Assembly (NCBI RefSeq): GCF_002885975.1
Contig: NZ_POSP01000003.1
Coordinates: 1,798,001 to 1,862,000, forward strand
Direction: 5' to 3'
DNA from: Paucibacter aquatile
GTDB lineage: Bacteria > Pseudomonadota > Gammaproteobacteria > Burkholderiales > Burkholderiaceae_C
Length of the DNA stretch: 64,000 nucleotides
The notes beneath the pieces are model-generated. The model was given only the letters and a program-made list of their open reading frames with translations. It made no database searches and was not told where the DNA came from. Below, one piece after another: positions 23,801-33,095 of the stretch. Within the stretch, counting starts at the first letter, position 1, and every line of letters starts with the position of its first letter. The translations under genes and the position numbers were made by a program.

Positions 23801-26800
23801 TTTTCCTTCTCCTCGCTGCTGGCGGCACCGAACAGATTGCCGAGCATTTTTTGCGTGTCGAGCTTGAACTCGGCGGGCTCGGGCTGGATGTCCGAGAGCT
23901 TGGGCATGCGGAAGCCCTCGACGCTGTCATAGTGCAGCGGCATGCGCACACCCAGGCTCAGGCCGGTGTCGAACTTGGCCTCCTTGAGCGTCCAGACCTT
24001 TTCGGTGCTGACCTTGAAGACCGAGACGCCAGCCTCGGCAAACACCTTGGCCTTGAGCGCCGCACCGAGCTCGATGCTGCCGCCGATGTAGGCGCTGGCA
24101 TCGACGCTGAAACGGTCCTTGGCGTAGGCGATCTCGCCGCCCAACTCGGCCTTGCCCTTGAGCCCCGCACGCGCCTCCACGCTGAGCCCGCCGCCGACCT
24201 TGCCGATGAAGGCATCGAGCACCACATTGGCGCCCACCGTCCCGGTGATGCCGCCGCCGGCCGGGATGCTGGCCTTGGCCTTCATGCTGAAGGCGAAGTC
24301 AGGGTCGGGCTCGAAGGGGCTGAACTTGACCGTGGCCTTGATGCCGGTGAGCACACCCGGGCCGACGTAGTAGTAATAGCCCAGGCCGCCGTAGAGCTCG
24401 ACCTTGAGGCCGATGGGGCCGATGGACGCGCCGGGGATGGGGATGCTGCCCGAGGCGCTGAACAGGCTCTTGGGCGTCTCGTCCTTCGGAAAGCGCGGGA
24501 ACAGGGTGATGTCGGGAAAGCTCAGCTCGCCATCGAAAGTGATCTTCTGCTTCTCGTCGATGGTGATGGCGGCCGAGGCCACCATGTCTTTCTTGATCTC
24601 GTAGCTGAGCTTGCCGCTGCCGGTGAGGGTCTGGTTGGGGTGGAGCTTGACGTCGATGGAACCCTTGGCCCGGCCCTTGTCGATCTTGATATTGCCGTCG
24701 CCGTAGACCTTTTCCTTGCCGCCCTGGTTCTCGTAGGTCGCGCTGACCGTGCCGTCCAGGCCGGAGAAGGCAATGCCGGTGCTGCCGGTGGCACGGAAGA
24801 GATCGCCATCGACCGAGAGCTTGGCATCGATGGGCTTCAGATACTTGCTCTTGGTTTCGATGCGTCCGCGGCCCGAGTAGCTGAAGCGGTTGTTGGCGTA
24901 CTTGACCTCGAGCGACGCCGGGTTCTTGCCAGGCAGCTCCAGATCGACCCGGCCGTTGGCATCGAGCTTGCCGTTCTTCAGGCTGACATCGACCGCACCC
25001 CCGGTGACAAAAGGCAGCTTGAGCTTGCTGGCCTCGACCTTGGCGCCGCCGCTCCACTGCCCTGCCTGGTAGAGCACCGTGCCCTTGGCCTCGTCGACAC
25101 CGGGGATGTAGACGAAGAGATCGCCCTTGAGCACCAGGCCCTGATCGTCGGCGCTGGCCGTCAGCTTCACATCGGCCACCTTCTTGGCCCCGCCGATCTC
25201 GAAAGCCAGGGTGCCCACCGGCTTGAAGGCCGGCGCCAGCTCCATCATCACGCTGGCCTCGGTGACCTTCATCCCCGGGAAGGGCGGCTTGATCTTCTTG
25301 GGATCGAGCGCCTTGCCCATGCGGAAGCCTTGGGGGTCCAGCACCACATCGAGCGTGGGCAGCAGGGGCAGCGAGGGCTTGATGGTGCCTGCGGCCGTCA
25401 CGCCCGAGGCGTCCATGCTCAGGGTGGTGAAGGTGATGGGGCTGAGCTTGGCGAACTCGGCCTTGATGGGCGCCGGCAGCTTGCCTGAAAGAGGCTTGAC
25501 CACACCATCCGGGCCGATGGCCAGGGTCACGACCGTGCTCTTGGTGCCGGGCTTGGCACCAATGGCGGCATCGTCCAGCGTGGCCTTGAGCTTGTCGTGA
25601 CCCTTGCCCTTGGGATCGCGCTCGTAGCTGATGATCGTCAGACCCTTGACGCTGCTGGCGATGGCGGCATTGACCCCGGTCAGCGGAATGGACTTGCTCT
25701 TGTCCGCCGGCAGCTTGAGCGTGAAGGGCTTGCCCAGCACACTCACTTCGACATCGACCGAAGGCTTGTCGGTGGCGGCCGTGACGGCCGGATCGACAAA
25801 GCGTTGAGAGAGCTGGCAGCAGATGCCACAGGTCGGCGAGCCCTGCATCAGCACACCGCCAAAGGTCAACGACACCCGCTTGGGCCGCTTGCCGCCAAGC
25901 GCGTCCTTGGCATCGGCAAAAGCCTGCTCGGCCAGCTGGCGCAGCTGCTGCTGGATCAGGCCGCCGCTGGAGGCGTTGTCCACCTTGTCGATGACTTGCA
26001 GATTGCTGCCGGCGTTCGTGCCACCGACCTGCAGCTCCTGCATATGGTCGAGTTCGCAGCTGGGGCCGATGGGCGGCTTGGGGAACTGTTTTTCACCCCC
26101 GACCTCGGCCCAGCGCGCATGGGCTTTCTTGTCGAGCTTGTGGCCCACGGTTTCCAGCCAGGAGCGTTGCAGCTTCTCGGTTGGATCACGGGCCTCGTTC
26201 TTGCCGGCCTTGTTCTGCGTCGGCACCGGGCCGCCCGACCAGTCGAACACCGCGTGCAAGGCACTGGTGTTCTTCTTGCAATAGTCCAGGGCCTTCTGGC
26301 CTTTCTGCGGCGGCAGGACCAGGGTGTCCACCTTGTAGGCCGCCTCGGTCTTGTCCACGGTACCGGTGGCCTGCTCGGGCACCGCCGTTCCCGTCAGCGA
26401 GAACTTGCGGTTGTAGGTGGTGGTTTCGTAATTGGCCTCGAAGCTGGGCGGCTTGGCCTTGCCCGTGTCTTCATCCTTGGCCTCTGCGGGCTTGGCGGCC
26501 GGCGTGGCGCTGGGCTTGCGCGACAGGCGCGGGCCGCTGCGGCTCAGGCCTTGGCCCAGGTTCAAACCCTCCGTCAGCCCGCCGCGCATCACCCGGTCGG
26601 CCGTCTGGTCGGCCTCCATTTCCAGGCGGCGGTAGTCGGGGCCGTGATCGGCCAGATTGCTGATGCCGCTGCGCTGCAGGCCCTGCTGCTGCACCGTGTG
26701 GGCCAGTTCATGGGCCAGCAGGTGGCGGCCCGGCTCGCTGTGCGGCTGGTAGGCGCCATCGCCGAACACGATGTGCTGGCCGACGGTGTAGGCCTGGGCA

Positions 26801-27195
26801 TCGACATCACGGGCCGAAGCGGCCGCCGCGCTGTCGTCGTGCACGCGCACGGCCGAGAAATCGCTGCCGGGGCCGAAGCGCGATTCCATGAAGCTGCGCG
26901 TGTCGGCATCGAGCGGCCGGCCGGCACGCGACAAGGTGTCGCTGACCGAGCCGGGCCAGGCGGCCTCGTTCTGGCTGGAGGCAGGGCTGCCGCTGCTGCT
27001 GTAACGCTGCAACAAGGCCTTGGCCGCGCAGCTCTCGCATTCGCCGCCGGCACCGGCGCCGCTGCCGCAGGCGCAGCGGCGTTGCAGCAAGGGGCGAACC
27101 GCCGGCTCTTTGCCAGGCGGGCGCCTCTCGCCGCGCGGCGCCTGCTCGCGCTCCGCAACCTTGGGGCTGGCGGCGTGGACGGCACTGCTGCTCAT
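23797..27195 (-). CDS. eCIS DUF4157 core protein, with HNH-like segment and long beta-repeat tail
   Basis: A 1132-residue protein. The N-terminus has a Cys-rich zinc-knuckle-like segment (CACG.. and CESC, residues 41-56), then the DUF4157 metallopeptidase-like domain with HELAHTVQQ (HELAH at 162-166) and EMEADQTADRVMRGG. DUF4157 is the established marker of eCIS loci. Residues about 300-420 contain CELDHMQELQVGGTNAGSNL, which looks like an HNH/endonuclease-type motif (D-H ... N). From about 470 to 1110 the chain is a repetitive beta-rich region (GTVSATYENQGGKEK.., ASIPAGGGITGTVGANVV). It may be the effector/cargo or an internal scaffold. Four-base overlaps join it to both neighbours. Confidence 0.8.
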   Translation of the reverse strand: MSSSAVHAASPKVAEREQAPRGERRPPGKEPAVRPLLQRRCACGSGAGAGGECESCAAKALLQRYSSSGSPASSQNEAAWPGSVSDTLSRAGRPLDADTRSFMESRFGPGSDFSAVRVHDDSAAAASARDVDAQAYTVGQHIVFGDGAYQPHSEPGRHLLAHELAHTVQQQGLQRSGISNLADHGPDYRRLEMEADQTADRVMRGGLTEGLNLGQGLSRSGPRLSRKPSATPAAKPAEAKDEDTGKAKPPSFEANYETTTYNRKFSLTGTAVPEQATGTVDKTEAAYKVDTLVLPPQKGQKALDYCKKNTSALHAVFDWSGGPVPTQNKAGKNEARDPTEKLQRSWLETVGHKLDKKAHARWAEVGGEKQFPKPPIGPSCELDHMQELQVGGTNAGSNLQVIDKVDNASSGGLIQQQLRQLAEQAFADAKDALGGKRPKRVSLTFGGVLMQGSPTCGICCQLSQRFVDPAVTAATDKPSVDVEVSVLGKPFTLKLPADKSKSIPLTGVNAAIASSVKGLTIISYERDPKGKGHDKLKATLDDAAIGAKPGTKSTVVTLAIGPDGVVKPLSGKLPAPIKAEFAKLSPITFTTLSMDASGVTAAGTIKPSLPLLPTLDVVLDPQGFRMGKALDPKKIKPPFPGMKVTEASVMMELAPAFKPVGTLAFEIGGAKKVADVKLTASADDQGLVLKGDLFVYIPGVDEAKGTVLYQAGQWSGGAKVEASKLKLPFVTGGAVDVSLKNGKLDANGRVDLELPGKNPASLEVKYANNRFSYSGRGRIETKSKYLKPIDAKLSVDGDLFRATGSTGIAFSGLDGTVSATYENQGGKEKVYGDGNIKIDKGRAKGSIDVKLHPNQTLTGSGKLSYEIKKDMVASAAITIDEKQKITFDGELSFPDITLFPRFPKDETPKSLFSASGSIPIPGASIGPIGLKVELYGGLGYYYYVGPGVLTGIKATVKFSPFEPDPDFAFSMKAKASIPAGGGITGTVGANVVLDAFIGKVGGGLSVEARAGLKGKAELGGEIAYAKDRFSVDASAYIGGSIELGAALKAKVFAEAGVSVFKVSTEKVWTLKEAKFDTGLSLGVRMPLHYDSVEGFRMPKLSDIQPEPAEFKLDTQKMLGNLFGAASSEEKEK

Positions 27196-27509
27196 CGCGG
27201 CAGCCCCTGGATCAAGGCGCGGGCCAGGCGCTGGCCGGTGCGCTCAGGCGACTCGGCGGCCGAGCGGCGAAAACGCGGGATGCGCAGCAGATCGGCCTCC
27301 ATGCTGGGCTGCAGGGCCAGCTGCGAAGCCTGCTGAGCCAGCAGGCGCCCGAGCTCCTGCTCGAAGGCTCCGGCCAGCCGCGCGCCTTCTCGCGCCGTGT
27401 AGCCCGGCAAGGCGAGGCTGCCGATATGCAGCTGCACCCGAGGAGCCGGCGCGGCGCTGCTCCGCGGCACAGCCTGAACCGAGGTGGCCACTGAGACAGG
27501 CTTGTTCAC
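27192..27509 (-). CDS. Small eCIS-linked hypothetical, GTG start
   Basis: A 105-residue protein starting at GTG (27509), placed there because the preceding ATPase ends with the overlapping GTGA. It has MNKPVSVATSVQ, a short variable stretch, then RVQLHIGSLALPGYTAREGARLAGAFEQELGRLLAQ and helices to the C-terminus (RTGQRLARALIQGL). A short motif 'HIGxLxLxGxxxxxxxxLAxAxxxEL' is typical of small proteins that lie beside DUF4157 genes. Function unknown. I infer it may be a chaperone or adaptor for the DUF4157 protein, because of translational coupling on both sides. Confidence 0.65.
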   Translation of the reverse strand: MNKPVSVATSVQAVPRSSAAPAPRVQLHIGSLALPGYTAREGARLAGAFEQELGRLLAQQASQLALQPSMEADLLRIPRFRRSAAESPERTGQRLARALIQGLPR

Positions 27510-29569
27510 AGCCAATCTCCCACATCGGCGGCGGGCAAGGGCCGCTCCAGCTTGGCGAACTCGGCCGCGGCGGCATCGCGCAGATGGCGCATGGTGATGA
27601 CCGAGTCTTCGTCGGCGGCCAGAAACGCGGCATTGAGCGCCAGATTGCGGATGTGGCCGCCCGAGAGCGAGAGCCGCATCAGCTTGCCGATGTCGATGGC
27701 CCCCAGCGGCGCGGCGGCCGGGAAGGCGCGCTCCCAGATCGCGGCGCGGGCCGCCTCGTCCGGGAAGGGGAACTGGACGATGAAGCGGATGCGGCGCTGG
27801 AAGGCCGGGTCGATGGCCTGCTTGAGATTGGTGGTCAGAATGGCCAGGCCGCGGTAGCTCTCCACCCGCTGCAAGAGGTAGCTGACCTCGATATTGGCGT
27901 AGCGGTCGTGGCTGTCCTTGACCTCGCTGCGCTTGCCGAACAAGGCATCGGCCTCGTCGAACAAGAGGATGGCGCCGCTGGCTTCGGCGGCGGCAAAGAC
28001 GCGGGCCAGGTTCTTCTCGGTCTCGCCGATGTACTTGCTGACCAGGCTGGCCAGATCGATGCGGTAGAGATCGAGCTGAAGCTCGCGCGCCAGCACCTCG
28101 GCGGCCAGGGTCTTGCCCGTGCCGCTGCCGCCGCTGAACAGAGCGCTCAGGCCCAGGCCGCGGCTGCTGCGCTCGGCAAAGCCCCAGCTCTGGTAGACCC
28201 GGTGGCGCTGGCGCAGCTGGGCGGCCATGCTGCGCAGGCTGTGCAGGGCCGGCTCGGGCAGGACCAGATCGGCCCATTGCGCGCGCGCCTCGATGCGCTG
28301 GGCCAGGTCGTCCAGCCCGGCGCCCCCCGAACCCGCAGTCATGCCCGGCGCCGTGCGCGTGGAGGGCCGCAGCAGCTCACCTGCGGCCTCGCGCGCCGCC
28401 TCGCGTGCGGCCTGCCACAAGCGGCTGGCCCGGGCACGCTCGTCCTCCCCCGCATGATCGTCCAGCGCAGCGCGCCATTGCCCGGCCAGCTGCAGAACCT
28501 GGGTCTGGGACAGCTGGAACTGCTCGGCCAGGGCCGGCATCTGGCGCTGCAGCTCGGTGCTCACATCCCTCTGGCCCAGACTGTCCCGCCACAAGGCCAG
28601 GCGGCGTTCCGCGCTCAGCTCGGTGGAAGGCAGCAAGCGCTGCGCCCGGCGCAGCGGCAGGCGACCCGCCTCGCCGCGGCTGCTGAGCAGCAGCAGACTG
28701 GGCAGGCCGTCGAGCCAGACGGCCAACTGCCCCCCGGACGCTCCGCCCTCCTCCATGGCATCCAGATCCACCCAGAGCAGGCCGCGGTGCAAAAGCGCCT
28801 CGCGGGCCCAGAGCCGGGTCATGGCCTCGCGCTCGGCCGATGGGGGCAGCTCTTGCAGGCGGTAGAGGCTCAGGCCCAGGCGCTGCGCCAAAGTGTGGAC
28901 CAGCACCTCGGCCTCACGGCCGGCGTAGTGGGCCACCGGGGTCTGGAGCAGTGAAGGTGCCGCCTCCCAGGCGGCGGCCAGTGCGGCCAGGCCGGCATCC
29001 TGCTGCGCCCCCAGCTCCGCCTCCGACTCCATACCACGCCGCGCCGCTTGGCGCTGCAACCAAGGCGCCAGGCGCGGGTCGGCATAGCGGACCCCGGCGA
29101 GGGCGTGCAGCACGGTCTCGTCCACCGCCCAGCGTGCGTCGAGCGGGCCCAGTCCGCCGACCAACTCGATCAGCTGCCAGCGGCGCAGCGGCGCCACCGG
29201 CGTCAGGGCTTCCCAACGCGACTCGGCCAGCAAGGCCAGGGCCAGGCGGCCGTTCAGCCAGGGTTGCCCGCCCTCGCCCTGCGCTTGCGCCAGCAGCGGG
29301 CCGATGCGGGCATCGAGCTGCGGCGCCACGGCGAGCAACAAAGCATCGCGCTCAAACGGACTCAGGCCCAGGCTGTGCGCCAGTTGCCCCAGGGCCGGCG
29401 GCACCTGCTCGCCCGACAGCAAAGGCATGGGCTGGCCCGGCGCCTGCTGCAGATGCTGCTCGATGCGCGCCAGGGCTTGCGTGAGCACGCGGGCATTGCG
29501 CGCCTGCTCGCGGTGGCTGCTGCTGCCCTTGCCGATCGGCGAGCTCGATGGGGCCGAGGCGGTGTTCAC
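27506..29569 (-). CDS. eCIS AAA+ ATPase (Afp15/Pvc15-like)
   Basis: A 687-residue AAA+ ATPase, GTG start (29569) overlapping the DUF4255 stop. The C-terminal AAA domain has Walker A GGSGTGKT (residues 480-487), Walker B ILLFDEAD (534-541), a KSSEV-like sensor region, and FQRRIRFIVQFPFP with the arginine finger. The N-terminal 430 residues are helical and poorly conserved; they include a winged-helix-like segment (EQFQLSQTQVLQLAGQW). In the Afp and PVC systems, this ATPase is essential for loading the cargo or for assembly and is not in the final particle. A hexameric unfoldase role is inferred from family knowledge. Confidence 0.9.
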   Translation of the reverse strand: MNTASAPSSSPIGKGSSSHREQARNARVLTQALARIEQHLQQAPGQPMPLLSGEQVPPALGQLAHSLGLSPFERDALLLAVAPQLDARIGPLLAQAQGEGGQPWLNGRLALALLAESRWEALTPVAPLRRWQLIELVGGLGPLDARWAVDETVLHALAGVRYADPRLAPWLQRQAARRGMESEAELGAQQDAGLAALAAAWEAAPSLLQTPVAHYAGREAEVLVHTLAQRLGLSLYRLQELPPSAEREAMTRLWAREALLHRGLLWVDLDAMEEGGASGGQLAVWLDGLPSLLLLSSRGEAGRLPLRRAQRLLPSTELSAERRLALWRDSLGQRDVSTELQRQMPALAEQFQLSQTQVLQLAGQWRAALDDHAGEDERARASRLWQAAREAAREAAGELLRPSTRTAPGMTAGSGGAGLDDLAQRIEARAQWADLVLPEPALHSLRSMAAQLRQRHRVYQSWGFAERSSRGLGLSALFSGGSGTGKTLAAEVLARELQLDLYRIDLASLVSKYIGETEKNLARVFAAAEASGAILLFDEADALFGKRSEVKDSHDRYANIEVSYLLQRVESYRGLAILTTNLKQAIDPAFQRRIRFIVQFPFPDEAARAAIWERAFPAAAPLGAIDIGKLMRLSLSGGHIRNLALNAAFLAADEDSVITMRHLRDAAAAEFAKLERPLPAADVGDWL

Positions 29570-30873
29570 AGCAGCAACTCCGGGCCGGCAAAGCGGCCAT
29601 CGGCCGCCACCGTCAGCGGGCTGACGCCGGCATCGACCTGCAGGCGCGCGAGATAGCGGCCGGGCAGCACATGCTGGAACGGAATGCGCAGCACGCCATT
29701 GCTGGGGGCCGGCGCAATCACCCCATTGCCCTCGGGCGCATCAAAGCTGTAGGCTCGGGCCGGCCGGTCGGCGGGCGGGTCTTTCTCGTTGAGCAGCAGG
29801 CGCACCCGCTGGCGCGCGCCGACCGGAGGCGTCACCGTGGCCCTGATGCGGCCCTTGGCATAGGCCTGGCCGTCGATCACGTCCTGACCCGCACCGGGCT
29901 CCAGCGCAAACAGCGCTTGCGGATGCAACACCAGGGCGCCGAGATTGGACTCCACCACCCCATGCGGCTGCGGTGGCGAACCCATCAGATGGGCATGGCA
30001 GACCTGCACGCTGCACAGGCCCGCGCGCAAGTCCAGGGCGGGGCTGAGCTGCAGGCGGATCTCTTCGTCGCTGACCGAGAGCAGGCTAGCCGGCGGCAGC
30101 GACACGCCGTTGAGCTTGAGCGTCAGCTGTGGCGACTTCAGCAATGCGCCGCTGATGCGCACGATGCTGTTGGGCAGGATGGGCGTGCCCGCCGGCCCTT
30201 CGGCTTCCACCCGGTCGATGCGGGGGCTGCGCAGGGTCAGCACATGCACCTGGCGGCTGCTCACAGGCAGCGGTGTGCGCACACTGCGCGGCGTCTGCGT
30301 CAGCAAGACGCTGACCGAATAGGCTGCACTGGGCCGCGCTGGCAGCTGGATGGCCCCCCAGAGCCGCGAGACCTCGTCCATGCCCAGGTTCATGGCCGTG
30401 ATGCGCAGCTGCTCCAGCTGGTCGGCCAGGCCCGCCAGCTCCAGCTGCTTGGGAAGATTGGGTTTATTGGCTTCCGGCTTGAGCGCACGGCGAATGGCCT
30501 CACGCCCCAGGGCCGGCGTGTCGTGCAAGACCTGCATGGCGGCGCCAAGCAGGATCTCGGCATGGAAATCCTGCAGGCCGTAGGCCACCAGCAGGTAGTG
30601 CAGGTCCAGGGCCAGGGCCGGATTGGCGCTGCGCTCGCCGCGCCCATCGCGGCTGGGCAGGTCGAGATTGGCCCAACCGGTGTTGCGGGTCTGGTTGTAG
30701 AGCACGATGTTCAGCGAAGGCAGGTCCGCCTGGGCCTGGGCTTTCTCGGGCGGCAAGCAGGTCACCGCCGGGCTGGCGCCCAGCACATCGGCCAGCTTGA
30801 GCGCGACAAAGCCATCGCTGATCAGTTGCTGCAAGACCGCCGAGGTGGCGGCCAATCCCAGGGCCGAGCTCAT
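29566..30873 (-). CDS. eCIS DUF4255 protein, tube/sheath cap (Pvc16-like)
   Basis: A 435-residue protein. Residues 1-190 are the DUF4255 (Pvc16 N-terminal) domain: AVLQQLISDGF, then PSLNIVLYNQTRNTGWANL, HYLLVAYGLQDFHAEILLG and MQVLHDTPAL. In Afp/PVC particles, this domain forms the hexameric cap that ends the tube and sheath. Residues about 220-430 are an added region rich in beta strands (LTLRSPRIDRVEAEG, ILPNSIVRISGALL, PGRYLARLQVDAGVSPL), similar to IPT/TIG-like folds seen in longer members. It overlaps its neighbours by four bases on each side. Confidence 0.9.
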   Translation of the reverse strand: MSSALGLAATSAVLQQLISDGFVALKLADVLGASPAVTCLPPEKAQAQADLPSLNIVLYNQTRNTGWANLDLPSRDGRGERSANPALALDLHYLLVAYGLQDFHAEILLGAAMQVLHDTPALGREAIRRALKPEANKPNLPKQLELAGLADQLEQLRITAMNLGMDEVSRLWGAIQLPARPSAAYSVSVLLTQTPRSVRTPLPVSSRQVHVLTLRSPRIDRVEAEGPAGTPILPNSIVRISGALLKSPQLTLKLNGVSLPPASLLSVSDEEIRLQLSPALDLRAGLCSVQVCHAHLMGSPPQPHGVVESNLGALVLHPQALFALEPGAGQDVIDGQAYAKGRIRATVTPPVGARQRVRLLLNEKDPPADRPARAYSFDAPEGNGVIAPAPSNGVLRIPFQHVLPGRYLARLQVDAGVSPLTVAADGRFAGPELLL

Positions 30874-31784
30874 GAGCGCCGCCGTTCTGCCAGATAGGAC
30901 TCCAGCGACTGCGGCGCACGCGCCTGCGCCTGCGCGGGGTTCGGCTGCGGAGCGGCCGCAGGCGCCGGGGCCCCGATCGGCTGCACTTCGATGCGGCCGA
31001 TGTGGATCTCGATCTGCGGTGCCAGAGCTTCATGCCGCATGGAGTGCGCCGAAGCGGCGCTCTCGCGCCGTTCAGGCAGCGTATGCAGGGAAGCTTCGCG
31101 CGGGGCCTGCACGGCATCCAGCGGCTGAAGCTTCAAGGATGCCAGCGATGGCAGCGCTGGACCGCGCGCCGCCGAGCTGTCGTCCGCAGTGGCTGCCGGC
31201 TCCAGGCGATCCAGCGCGGCCATGCGTGATGGACGCGATGGCGTCACAGCTGTCGAGCGGCCCCGCTGTGAATCGGCCGGTTGCAGCGCGGCCTCAGATT
31301 CCAGCCCGCGATCGCGCGCAGGACGGCGTTCAGCCGGGCTCCGGCTGGCATCGGCCCAGCCACTCTCCTGGGGCCGCGACGGGGCCGTCACGTGATGCCA
31401 AGGCTGCTGCACACGAGCCTCCGCAGGAGACGACTGCGCGGTTGCGGCGCGCGGCGCCGGGTCACGCTCGCTCGTCGCCGGGGCGGAGCGCGCCGATGAA
31501 CCGGCGTCTGACAAGGCCTGCATCACAGGGCCGTGCGGCTGAGGCGCAGCATCTGCGCGGGGGCTGGTCCAGGGCTGCGGGGACGGGCCGCGCGCCGGCA
31601 CGCCGAGGCCATCGCCCTCACCCGGCTCGGCCCACGCAGCAGGATCCGCCCCCCATCGCGCAGGTCCGTTCGGCGCTGGAGCGTCCTCAAAACGCGAGGC
31701 ACGGCGCGGCTGCAAGCCGGGCGCTTGCACGGCCTTGCGGGCCAGCGCGGCGAAGAAGTCCGAGGCCATGCCCTGGGTCTTCAT
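30870..31784 (-). CDS. eCIS-linked disordered Ala/Pro-rich protein
   Basis: A 304-residue protein starting at 31784 (MKTQGMASDFFAALARKAVQ), overlapping the preceding stop by four bases. Only the ends look ordered: the N-terminal helix, and near the C-terminus IEIHIGRIEVQPIGAP, then ARAPQSLESYLAERRRS. The middle (about residues 30-260) is low-complexity, rich in Ala, Pro, Ser, Arg. 'HIGRIEV' plus a terminal 'LxxYLxxR' are also seen in small proteins encoded next to DUF4255 genes of other eCIS operons. Function unknown; a flexible linker or baseplate adaptor is possible. Confidence 0.65.
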   Translation of the reverse strand: MKTQGMASDFFAALARKAVQAPGLQPRRASRFEDAPAPNGPARWGADPAAWAEPGEGDGLGVPARGPSPQPWTSPRADAAPQPHGPVMQALSDAGSSARSAPATSERDPAPRAATAQSSPAEARVQQPWHHVTAPSRPQESGWADASRSPAERRPARDRGLESEAALQPADSQRGRSTAVTPSRPSRMAALDRLEPAATADDSSAARGPALPSLASLKLQPLDAVQAPREASLHTLPERRESAASAHSMRHEALAPQIEIHIGRIEVQPIGAPAPAAAPQPNPAQAQARAPQSLESYLAERRRS

Positions 31785-32518
31785 GCCAGCACCCGTTCCA
31801 GATAGCGCGCCCGGCGGCCGGGGCTCAGGGCCAGCACCTGGGCCTCGCTCCAACCATAGGCCCGGGCCAGCAGATGCACCTGATCGAGGCAGCGCTCGGA
31901 CCAGCTCGCCAGGGCGCTGAGCAAATGGCTTGCAATGTCAAAGCCCTCGCTCCAGCCATGCTCGCAAGCCGGGCATTGCAGGGCCAGCTCGGTGTGGGCC
32001 TGCGGGTCGGCGTCGCTGAGCGCCGCGCTCAGCCGCTGCACTGCCTCCTCGCTCAGAGCCAGCGGCGCGGCGGCCTCGGCCTGGTCTTGCTCGCTCAGCT
32101 GCAGGCAGCGCGCCATCAGCAAGGCGCGGGCCTGGCCCTCGTCTGCCTGCTGCGCCGCGTCCCAGAGGTCGCGACTATCTGGCAGGCGGCAGCGCAACAG
32201 GCGTCCGTCGAGTTCCAGCGTCAGGGCTTCTGCGCTGCCCGAGGTTTGCTCCGGCACCATCAGCTCGGGCACTTGCAAGGCCAGCTCCAAGCTCTCACCA
32301 CAACGCGGGCATATGGCCAGCAGCTCCAGCTGTGGGCCGAACAAGGCCTGTTGCAGCTCCAGGAGCTGGCGGTCGCGCTGGCCCAGGGGCAGGCTCGCGG
32401 CCCAGCCGGGCTCGGCCTGCCAGACGCGGTCCAGCAAGGCACAGGCGCGCAGCGGCGGCGGCAGGCCGTGGCTGCTGTCGAGCAGGTCCAGCCAGTCGGC
32501 GGAGCTCAGGGAAGCCAT
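31781..32518 (-). CDS. eCIS zinc-ribbon baseplate protein (T4 gp26-like)
   Basis: A 245-residue protein with two CxxC zinc-binding knuckles, CPRCGE (near residue 70) and CPACEHGW (near 175). The rest is helical with DLWDAAQQADEGQARALLMARC between them. It resembles the T4 gp26-like baseplate proteins often encoded after the tube gene in phage-like CIS loci. The C-terminus (LLARAYGWSEAQVLALSPGRRARYLERVL) is the most characteristic part. It follows the tube gene by 36 nt and overlaps the next gene by four. The gp26-like label is moderately certain. Confidence 0.6.
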   Translation of the reverse strand: MASLSSADWLDLLDSSHGLPPPLRACALLDRVWQAEPGWAASLPLGQRDRQLLELQQALFGPQLELLAICPRCGESLELALQVPELMVPEQTSGSAEALTLELDGRLLRCRLPDSRDLWDAAQQADEGQARALLMARCLQLSEQDQAEAAAPLALSEEAVQRLSAALSDADPQAHTELALQCPACEHGWSEGFDIASHLLSALASWSERCLDQVHLLARAYGWSEAQVLALSPGRRARYLERVLA

Positions 32519-32554
32519 GATTCAAAGACCCTCGGTGCGATCAGGCGCGAAGGT

Positions 32555-33079
32555 TCAGCTCGGCTCGGTGAAGCTGACTTCGTTGGGCTCGGCCACTTCG
32601 TAATCACGCTCCCAGCCCTCGTTCTCGAGCTTGAGGCGGGCGATGGCCACGGCATTGGCATTGGCGTCCAGGTCCGGCAGGGCCTGGAACTCGCTGACCC
32701 AGGCACGGAAGACCTTGTAGGCCAGCACCAGCTGCCCGGTCTCGTTGTAGAGCTCGATGATCAGGTCCTTGCGGAAGTCCTTGAGCGAGACCTCGGCGCC
32801 CAGGCCGGAACCATAGTTCCAGACCTTGTTGGCCCATTTCTCGAACTCGGTGTCGTGCGTGACGCCACGCTCCAGGGTGATGGCATCGAACTCGGTACGG
32901 CCGGGTGATTTGCGGCTGCTGCTCTGGTCGCCGCCCTCGCGGTGCTTGACCACTTCGGTGCTGCGCTTGAGCGCCGAGACCTTGCTGATGCCGGCGACAT
33001 AACGTCCATCCCACTTGACGCGGAACTTGAAGTTCTTGTAGGGATCGAAACGCTGGGCATTGACGGTGAACTGGGCCAT
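32555..33079 (-). CDS. eCIS inner tube protein (gp19-like)
   Basis: A 174-residue phage T4 gp19-like tail tube protein. The fold markers are DPYKNFKFRVKWDGRYVAGISKVSALKRSTEVV (given here as a region, residues 11-43), then GVTHDTEFEKWANKVWNYG, FRKDLIIELYNETGQ and YKVFRAWVSEFQALPDLD. It assembles hexameric rings that make the needle. The start at 33079 is preferred over an in-frame start 37 codons earlier that would run into the sheath gene and add low-complexity Ser/Arg sequence. It follows the sheath gene by 16 nt. Only one main tube gene is seen, unlike Afp with two or three. Confidence 0.9.
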   Translation of the reverse strand: MAQFTVNAQRFDPYKNFKFRVKWDGRYVAGISKVSALKRSTEVVKHREGGDQSSSRKSPGRTEFDAITLERGVTHDTEFEKWANKVWNYGSGLGAEVSLKDFRKDLIIELYNETGQLVLAYKVFRAWVSEFQALPDLDANANAVAIARLKLENEGWERDYEVAEPNEVSFTEPS

Positions 33080-33095
33080 GACGCGACTCCTTGAC

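Noticed and set aside
27192..28277. 361-codon leftward ORF overlapping the AAA+ ATPase
   Set aside because: Its front two-thirds is the ATPase gene in another frame; only the last 105 codons, from a GTG start, form a separate gene.
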